A DNA stretch of 64,000 bases from Bursaphelenchus xylophilus (taxonomy: Eukaryota; Nematoda; Chromadorea; Rhabditida; Aphelenchoididae): assembly GCA_904066235.2 (NCBI GenBank), contig CAJFCV020000002.1, positions 10,230,001 to 10,294,000 of the forward strand. Reading direction: 5' to 3'. A program made the position numbers and the translations under genes. Of this stretch, positions 56,437-64,000 are shown in pieces; positions within the stretch are counted from its first letter, which is position 1; every line of letters starts with the position of its first letter. The notes below the pieces were generated by a model. That model ran no database searches and was not told the DNA's origin. It saw nothing but the letters and a program-made list of their open reading frames with translations.

Positions 56437-57676
56437 CATGCTGGCCGGCGGGCTCCTTAAAAAGAATCCTAGTTGGGTTATCGGAGCTAATTTTAATCAA
56501 ATTCCGTATGCCTCATATCAAAGACGGTCCTTGTAAGACCTCCTGAAGACAAGACACGAAGGAACAAGGCATATTCGAGCCTCCAAGGAACAAGACATAA
56601 AGACATGTTCGAGCCTCAAAGAGAAGGTCGTAAACCCCTGCTCCCTGTAGTTTGAAGAGCAATCTGTTGCACCAAGCTGATAAGATTAGACCTTATGAGG
56701 AGAACTGCAATTTCCCACCGGACTAAGGCTACAAATCGGTGGTTATGGGAGAATTTTGCGGCATAATCAAAGGATACAAAAGATGGTAAAAAAATTTAAT
56801 GGATGGTTCTGTCGATAAATGCCCCTAACGCGATTGAAATTCAGACGAAAAGAACATGCAGTAACTTTTTAAAGCCGACGTTCCCACAACACATCATTGC
56901 AATAGGCGAATCTAATTTGACAAAGGCGGAAGTGGATCGTCACAAAAAAATTGTCTGTATGGCGAAGGCGAGTCATTGATGCGGAAAACAACCGCTTCTC
57001 GCATATGATATCAACCCGATGACTGTTGAATCACACAAAAACAAGTCAGTAAATCATCAGTCAGATGGATGAGGAGTCTATTAAACCCGGAGAGAAATTA
57101 TAAAAAAACTTCCCTGAGGCATTATAAGTCCCGTAATGACCCCATCCCATTCAATTGCTTGTAAATATAGCACATCGAGAGCCAAGGATAGGTGCTCCAT
57201 ACCCCGATTTGTCGCTGTAATCCGCTACTAAATTTAGCCAAAGGCGCGGTAAGCGGATCCCCACCGATAACGACAAGCGAAGAGAGGTGGATTATCGCAA
57301 AAACTACAAAATTGCGGTCAAGTCAGAGATGTCGCCCAGAGGACGGATGGGACGAGTTGTTCGATCACCACAGTTCTATGTGTGTATTATGGGAGTATTG
57401 GGCAAAATACAAGTGATGGAGGGTGGGGGATGGGCCCTAAAATACAGAGAAATCCTATACATTTGGACCAGGATGACGGAGGATGATGACTAAAGGAGAA
57501 TATGCAAAAAATGATGCAGGGTAGCCAATAACCATGACAGAAGATGTAGCCTATTAGCGATACAATACAAGTAAAGGATTAGGGCTCTAAAATAGTATAA
57601 TATCAGCCTGTTCAGACGGTGTTATTCCTACAGGCAAGACAAGATACCCGAAGCACCCGAAACACAAAAAACAGTA
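56437..57676. other. Gene-free stretch, base composition unlike its surroundings
   Basis: About 1.2 kb with balanced composition and no repeat arrays. Several short plus-strand frames (for example around 57190-57490) but no recognised protein motif and no splice structure that joins them. Possibly a decayed element or non-coding RNA locus; nothing can be claimed. Confidence 0.35.
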
Positions 57677-57765
57677 TCAGTCTGTCGGGAAAATAATGAA
57701 CGTATTTTGTCGCATTTTTGGATACTTCCCGGATGCACAATGGTATGTTTTTTGCCACTCTAAAT
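57677..57765. mobile_element. Chimera of an F1 left end and an F2 right half
   Basis: TCAGTCTGTCGGGAAAATAA (F1) is followed within 20 bases by GTCGCATTTTTGGATACTTC and CCGGATGCACAATGGTATGT with TTTTTTGCCACT (F2). Both elements are incomplete. Confidence 0.75.
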
Positions 57766-58466
57766 ACCAATAAATTCCTGAAACTTATACCCCGATCTGC
57801 ACGGTGCAGTAAAAATTTTATTGCACTGTGCGAAAAATTTTGTTTGTCGCGTAGCGCAATTTAGGCGCGTGTTATTGTAAGATGTAATGGAATATACTTT
57901 TACGTAGTAGAGTAAAAAACTATTGCAATCAAAATTTCACCTCGCGCAAGCGTCAAAATCCTGCATTTTACATTTGAAATTTCACTGCACAGTGCAGTCA
58001 AAATTTCACCGCACCGTGCGGCGAAAATTGTAAAACCAAAAAAAGGCGTCCGTCATGAAAGTGCAAAAAATAATATTTTTGTTATCACGAGGAAGTGTCA
58101 CAGTAATCAATAGGCCTATCACCCCAAGTTGTTTTCGCCCAACCCCATCCAAAACTACAGCCGGCCGCGAATATTATTATAGATGCATGACGTCCGCCGG
58201 CGACGCCGAAAGCCTCTTAGGAATCGCCAAATTATCGCCAATTGTGGACCGCGAGATGAAACGCGACGACGACCGCGCTTATCAGTGTTGTTCCACACAA
58301 TAACAAAGAAAAGCGGATGGGCTGAACATATGACCCGCGGAAAGGGAAGCGATAAGCATCCCTTTAATTAAAAGGCAGTTTGGAGCGATAATCCTCTCTC
58401 CGAAAACTGTTTTCATTATGTATATGAGTGACGGGAAATGGAGATGGTATTGAAACGAAAACACTG
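57766..58466. other. Scattered palindrome sites and a CG-rich island
   Basis: GCAC(A/T/C/G)GTGC sites near 57799, 57822, 57986 and 58011. 58080-58380 is a unique, CG-dinucleotide-rich island (GCCGGCCGCG; GACGTCCGCCGGCGACGCCG) with no gene supported. Confidence 0.5.
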
Positions 58467-60692
58467 TTGATCGCACTGTGCGATCAAAATTAGGCATTGC
58501 ACTGTGCGATTTTTGACCCGCACGGTGCAATTTTTGCGACAAATTTTTTTTTTCGCACAGTGCAATTTTTGCGACAATTTTTTTTTGCACAGTGCAATTT
58601 TTGCGACAAACATTTTTTTTTGCACAGTGAAATTTTTGCGACATTTTTTTTGCACAGTGCAATTTTTTGCGATAAAAAAACTTTTGCACAGTGCCATTTT
58701 TTGCGACAAACATTTTTTTTTTGCACAGTGCAATTTTTTGCGACAAAATATTTTCGCACAGTGCAATTTTTGCGACAATTTTTTTTGCACAGTGCAATTT
58801 TTTGCGACAAACATTTTTTTTTGCACAGTGCAATTTTTTGCGACAAAATATTTTCGCACAGTGCAATTTTTGCGACAAAATATTTTCGCACAGTGCAATT
58901 ATTGCGACAAAATTTTTTTTGCACGGTGCAATTTTTGCGACAAACATTTTTTTGCACAGTGCAATTTTTGCGACAAAAATTATTTTTGCACAGTGCAATT
59001 TTTTTGCGACAATTTTTTTTGCACAATGTAATTTTTGCGACAAAAGTGTTTTCGCACAGTGCAATTTTTTGCGATAAAATTTTTTTTGCACAGTGCAGCC
59101 AAAAAATTATTTTTGCACAGTGCAATGAAAAAAAAAAGATTGCACAGTGCAAAAATTTTTTTGTCGCAAAACAATCTTTGCACCGTGCGGCTTCTAAAAA
59201 TCGCACAGTGCGATGTAATTTTGATTGCACTGTGCGATCAAAAATCAATTGCACTGTATACAAGCTTTCCATTAAAAAAATAAGAAATAAAACCCCCACT
59301 GCATAGTGCAGGCTTCCGCTTCATAGATTATAACACTTCAGCGCATTAAAAGTTCCGCTGCACTGTGCAATCATTTTATTTTCCCGAAAAACCCTCTCAT
59401 CCTTGACCCCCAAAGTGCAATTTACTTCAACATCGAAAGTGGGCATTCAAGGTAAAAGTTAATCAGCTGAATGTCTTCAAATTTATAGGAAACAGTCTAT
59501 TCACCTTTCTTTACCGTCAAATTCACGGAAACTTCATACCACTGAAATGGGTGTTTCTTTTGATCAAAAACAATTTTATTTCGGTTTACAGTGATCAGTG
59601 ATCATGTATTAGACGGGTTATTAATTACATCAGGTGCCTTTTGGGATGGTTTTTGCAGTTAAAATTTTTTGCGAAAATTGCACTGTGCGAAAAATTTCTT
59701 GCACAGTGCAAAAAGCAAAAATTTGCACAGTGCAATAAATTTTCACTGCACTGTGCGAAAAAAAAATTGTCGCAAAAAAATTGCACAGTGCGGCCCGCTT
59801 GAAGTCCAAATTCTACTGCACTGTGCAAAAAGCAAAAAAATGCACGGCGCAGCCAAAAGAGATTTTTTGCACTGTGCGATAAAAAAGTTTAACGCACTGT
59901 GCGAAAAAATGTTTTGTCGCAAAAATTGCACAGTGCGGTCCGCCCGAAGTCCAAATTTTACTGCACTGTGCAAAGATCAAAAATTTGCACGGTGCACGCG
60001 AATTACCACTGCACTGTGCGAAAAATATTTTTTTCGCACAGTGCAGTCAAAAGAGTGCAAACAAAAATTTTTTGTCGCAAAAAATTGCACAGTGCAGCCC
60101 ACCTAAATTTCGAACTGTGCGATCAAAAATCCGCCGCACAGTGCAGTCAAAAGAGATTTTTTGCACTGTGCGATAACAAAGTTTAACGCACTGTGCAAAC
60201 ATTTTTTTTGTAGCAAAAAACTGCGCAGTGCGGCCCACCTAAAGTCCAAATTCTACTGCACTGTGCAAAAAGCAAAAAATTGCAGGGTGCACGCCAATTA
60301 CCACTGCACTGTGCGAAAAATATCTTTTCTCGCACAGTGCGGTGAAAAAAGACTTTTTGCACTGTGCGATAACAAAGTTTAACGCACTGTGCAAACAAAA
60401 TTTTTTTGTCGCAAAAAACTGCGCAGTGCTGCCCACCCAAATTTTGCACTGTGCGATCGAAATTCCGCTGCACAGTGCAGACCAAATTTTCACTGCACTG
60501 TGCGAAAAATATCTTTTGTCGCACAGTGCAGTCAAAAGAGATTTTTTGCACTGTGCGATAACAAAGTTTAACGCACTGTGCAAACAAAATTTTTTGTCGC
60601 AGAAAACTGCACGGTGCGGTCCACCTAAACCTCGCACTGTGCGATCGAAATTCCGCCGCACAGTGCAGTCAAATTTTCACTGCACTGTGCAT
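58467..60692. repeat. Palindrome array D, the largest (2.2 kb)
   Basis: Two architectures. 58467-59230 is a near-regular run of TTTTTGCGACAAA-TTTTTT-GCACAGTGCAA, mostly one orientation, unit about 30-37 bp. 59340-60692 uses a longer unit of about 150-180 bp: GCACTGTGCGATAACAAAG, GTTTAACGCACTGTGC, TTTTTGTCGCAAAAAACTGC, GCCCACCTAAA. The middle (59240-59640) has few sites. Every frame stays open for long distances because the unit lacks stops; these frames are not genes. Confidence 0.95.
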
Positions 60693-61104
60693 AAAAATAC
60701 TTGAAAATTTACTCCATGAAATCATAATCCGAGCCATCACCGGTCAGAATTGAGACGAACACACCTCTATGAAACGAGTTCTGCGACAAAAAAAAGACCG
60801 AACAAACATTAATCGGGCTCAAAAAAAGTCCAACAAAGGGGATTTTGGGGGGTAAAGAGTGACTGATTAGACCGCTAAAATACATGGGAAAGCACTTGTT
60901 ACAGGATTATGAGCGATTCACTATCAGTTTATCAGACAAAAAAGGTCGTTTTGAACTTGAGAAATAGAGGAAAGCGAAAAATTTTTTGGGGGTTTTGGCC
61001 GTTTTTTCAACAAATCGGCCACAGTTGTTTGTATTTACCCTCGAGGCAAACATGATTTCAACATTTGTCACGTTCGAAAATGATTTTTGAGAGCTAAGAT
61101 TTAA
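60693..61104. other. Gene-free stretch
   Basis: Unique DNA between array D and an F5 element. Nothing recognisable. Confidence 0.45.
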
Positions 61105-61553
61105 CAAGGGAAGTACTTGAAGTGTGACGCTCAGATTTTGATGAAACTTGGCATAAATTTAGAATAATTTTTTCTAAGATATATGCGAGAATCCTAGCTC
61201 GCGCTTTACAGAAACAACCGAGATTTTTAGATCGAAAGTCGGCGAAAATTTAGGACTTTTTGCCGAATTTCGGCACGAAAAGTTTCATGCCTATTTCAAC
61301 TGTAAAGGATAATGTTTCTACAAAAAATCAAATTTTTCCGCACGAAACTGCCAAAGTTATGGCCAAAAAGCGCTCTTCTCTCTGACCGCTCTCCACGTTT
61401 AGCGTGCTCTCTCGGCGGCAAAAATCGTTCGATATCTCGGCGGCGCCCGCAAAGCGCGAGCTAAAACTTTCAGGAATTGATATATAGTCCATACCCGATG
61501 TGTGTGCAAAATTTAAAGAAAATCTGAGCGTCACACTTGAAGTACTTCCCCTG
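61105..61553. mobile_element. F5 Harbinger-like MITE, copy 4 (449 bp)
   Basis: CAAGGGAAGTACTTGAAGTG at the left and CACTTGAAGTACTTCCCCTG at the right, TAA on both sides (61102-61104, 61554-61556). Same orientation as copy 3 at 49170. Confidence 0.92.
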
Positions 61554-62262
61554 TAAGCAAAATCTAAAAATAAAAAAAAAAATTTTTGAAATCGAAAAAA
61601 ATAAAAGTAAAATTTCGAGCAAAAAATCGTTACATAAGAATGAAAATCAAGCAGATTCTAATAAAAGTAGATTCGCTGAGCCGAAAAAACGTTGAGAAAA
61701 AGCGTGAGAAGCCGCTCAGTTTTTCGAACGGAGCTAATTTTTCCAATTTTCTCGATCCCATTAGAATTAAGCAGATTTTTGAGGCGAATTAGATTGAAAT
61801 GGCTTGCTGAGCGCAGAAAATACTCGAAGGATATTGAATACAGAAGAAGAAATTAGATTATTTCATCAAAAATTCGGAGAGAAAAGCCGGTTTGCGGACT
61901 GCACTGTGCGAAAATTTGAAATTGCACAGTGCGGAGGGTAAAAATGTAGAGAGGGTAAAATTTTGGTGTAGTTTGAATTTCTAGGTCTAGGAGAGTACAA
62001 TGAGAGCAAAAAATTTTTTGGTTCTCCGATTTGACCCGCTTTTTTGGGCATCCAAATTCTATCGCACAGTGCAGTTGAAAAAATCGCACAGTGCAGTCGA
62101 ATAGATGACGCCACAGTGAGGAAAATTTTAGTATGAAAATTTTTAGGCCCTATAAAGTATTCCATCGCAAAAAATCTCCAAAAATCTACGACTATTTCCG
62201 TATTTTAGCCTTTACAGTCACTCCGCACAGTGCAATTTTCAAATTTTTCTCGCACCGTGCAA
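61554..62262. repeat. AT-rich stretch with a few palindrome sites
   Basis: GCACTGTGC or GCACAGTGC near 61901, 61924, 62063 and 62087, and GCACAGTGC and GCACCGTGC near 62224 and 62252. No gene. Confidence 0.7.
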
Positions 62263-62687
62263 TTCTCAAAAATTTTCAATTCCTTGAGTGCAAACGTATA
62301 TTTCTTACGAAATCACCAAGAAAATCTCCCCGATAAGCCTTGCAAATCCAGTAGCTTAGCTTTCTAAGCACATGTTTCGGGGAAAAGTGACTTCAAAGAG
62401 GCGAAAAAGCCCTCCGTTGTTGGAATAACGGTGGAAAAAGCTCAAAAATAGTTATTTTTCGGATAAGCAAAGGTAGTCGAAGACAGGTAAAAACCTGTCC
62501 GACGTGAAGTGGATCGCGACGCGTGAAGTCGAACGAAAACTGCGGAGAATCGCGATAGAGGCTTTGCGTCAAAATGACCTTACGAAGAATGCTGTCTGGA
62601 AGGTTCGATGGGGAATATGGAACAGAGAAGCATGATGCAATTGCCGTAAAAATCAGTTTTTTGGGATGTTTTTGCGATTTCAAGGAG

Positions 62688-62955
62688 ATTTTTTATGGAT
62701 TTTTGAATTTCCCGCGTAGTAGAAAAAATCTTGGCCTTCTGTTGCAAGGCTTGTTTTTGGTCGCAAATGATAATCGAAGAGTCTATGAGGAAGAATAAAA
62801 CCAATTTAAAGCAATTTCAGAGAGATTTTCATTTATTTTTGAATTTCCCGCCAAATTTTCAAAATCTTGGCATCCTGTTGCAAGACTTGTTTTTGGTCGG
62901 AAATGGTAACGGAATGATTTTTGACCTTTACGAAGAAGTATAAATTCAATTTTAA
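62688..62955. repeat. Diverged ~138-bp tandem duplication
   Basis: 62688-62815 and 62826-62955 share, in order, TTTTTGAATTTCCCGC, AAAATCTTGGC, CTGTTGCAAG, CTTGTTTTTGGTCG and GAAGAA. No coding content supported. Confidence 0.7.
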
Positions 62956-64000
62956 GCCGGTTGATAGTACTTGGTCGTTTTTAGTTTTGGCGGGAAATTC
63001 AAAAAAGCAAAAAATCGGACGGAAGTTTTGATCGTAGAAATGACGTCAGTAGGAAAGATAGGGCTTAGAAAGAGCAATAAAAATATTTTTTATCCGGTAC
63101 TTTTCGAAAAATTTGATTTTTGGAAAAATTTTTATAACTGGTATGTCATGGATAATATAAGGTCGAAAAGTGTCAAAAACCGCAAAACCATTTGCAAATT
63201 TCATTTCCAGACAGCGTATTATGAGTAAAAAAGCATGTGAAAACAATTTTCTCTCAAAAATTTTGCCCAAAATTCATCAATTCACCTTATATTATCCATG
63301 TCCGAACGCCCGCTGTAAACTTTTTCCAATGGCCGAAAAAACTTCTCTCGCCTTTTTTTCGCACGCTCCATTTTTCGTATTGCTTTTGTTTTCGCGTCGT
63401 TTGCAGGATTATTCATTTGCGGAACGTAACAAATATTCAAAATTCATGAGCCGGCCCGGACGACCGTGAAAAAAATGCGGGAGCGAAAGTAATAACAAAA
63501 CACAAAAGAACACAGCTATACGAAAATTTTTAATCACGAAGACAAGAGTGGTTTGTTCGAAATTACAAATTGAAGCGGAAATGGCTTATTATTCATTTTT
63601 TTTACAATTTTGATACGGGAAATGAGTCTCACGACGAAAATTTGATTCTTTGGCATTGTGTTTCAAATGGCTTTAATGTCGAAAAAAGATGTTAGATCAC
63701 ATCTATTGTGATTTTTAGTAAAATACAACGTAATTTTCGTAAAATTTTTGTTTCAAAGCGAAAATTTGAAACTTTGGCATTGTGTTGCAATTTACTAAAA
63801 TTACAAAAAAAAGGTCAGAGTCAATGTAAAATACAAACCAAGCATCTACATCAGAAAAAAATTAAAATTTGACTCCTGCAGCGAAATTCAAATTTTTTGG
63901 CTTTGTGTTTCAAGCTGATTTTTTTGTAAAATACGGATACCCTATCTTTGTTGTTACTTTTTATCATTTTTACCCGTCATTTCCCCCAAAAATCGCACAT
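62956..64000. other. Gene-free end of window
   Basis: CATGGATAATATAAGG near 63147 and TTATATTATCCATG near 63288 are inverted copies of a short motif also found at 26-28 and 35 kb. 63600-63930 has three diverged copies of a CGAAAATTTGA...TTTGGCATTGTGTTTCAA repeat. No gene supported. Confidence 0.5.

Noticed and set aside
58467..59230. Regular repeat-spacer layout resembling a CRISPR array
   Set aside because: The genome is eukaryotic with introns, the spacers are near-identical A/T runs and there are no cas genes.
58282..59306. Open frames of up to 269 codons in several frames on both strands
   Set aside because: They fall in the palindrome array, consist of repeated NFCDKFF/LHCAK-type units in all frames, and exist only because the repeat lacks stops.
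1057..60692. CACAGTG/CACTGTG resembling the V(D)J recombination heptamer or Transib ends
   Set aside because: No nonamer at 12- or 23-bp spacing, the site is a full palindrome rather than a terminus, and there is no transposase between sites.

Overview
The window is nuclear DNA of a rhabditid-type nematode. Evidence: strongly AT-rich non-coding DNA, introns ending in (T)TTTCAG, start codons lying a few bases after an unpaired splice acceptor (the layout expected for spliced-leader trans-splicing), and gene families with clear animal orthologues. The species cannot be named from the sequence alone.

Layout. 1-22.4 kb has no protein gene I can support. It holds three identical tRNA-Trp genes, a probable solo LTR, many short inverted-repeat (MITE-like) elements and long clusters of an odd palindrome, TTGCAC(A/T)GTGCAA. 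22.7-52.8 kb is the gene block: a DHCR24-type sterol reductase (+), an ACOT8-type acyl-CoA thioesterase (-, convergent with it), a four-finger C2H2 protein (-), the biotin-carrying alpha subunit of methylcrotonoyl-CoA carboxylase (+), three tandem dienelactone-hydrolase-family genes (-), a tRNA-Arg(ACG), and an SPSB-type SPRY/SOCS-box E3 adaptor (-). I rebuilt exon structures for all of them. In every gene the reading frame is kept across the proposed introns; only the 3' end of the zinc-finger gene is uncertain. 52.8-64 kb is again gene-free: nested MITEs, a 2.2-kb array of the same palindrome and degenerate repeats.

Function. The genes are metabolic and housekeeping: sterol side-chain reduction, acyl-CoA hydrolysis, leucine catabolism, hydrolases, ubiquitin-ligase targeting. 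Their neighbourhood does not suggest one pathway. The distinctive feature is the mobile and repeat DNA. Several MITE families can be told apart by their termini and target-site duplications. They nest inside one another. Two unrelated families each carry a fragment of a nearby gene's exon (DHCR24 exon 8 and the last exon of the second hydrolase), which is local exon capture by short TIR elements. The palindrome clusters (1.06-1.52, 4.07-5.0, 10.6-11.5, 18.2-19.3 and 58.5-60.7 kb, plus scattered sites) are the strongest unexplained signal.

Names used below: F1 = MITE with ends (T)CAGTCTGTCGGGAAAATA and TA duplication; F2 = MITE with ends CAGTGGCGGACCTGATCCAG and TA duplication; F3 = small GAGAGAAA(C/G)ACTTGAC(C/T)CAA hairpins; F4 = MITE with CTAGT ends; F5 = Harbinger-like element with ends CA(A/G)GGGAAGTAC and 3-bp TNA duplication.
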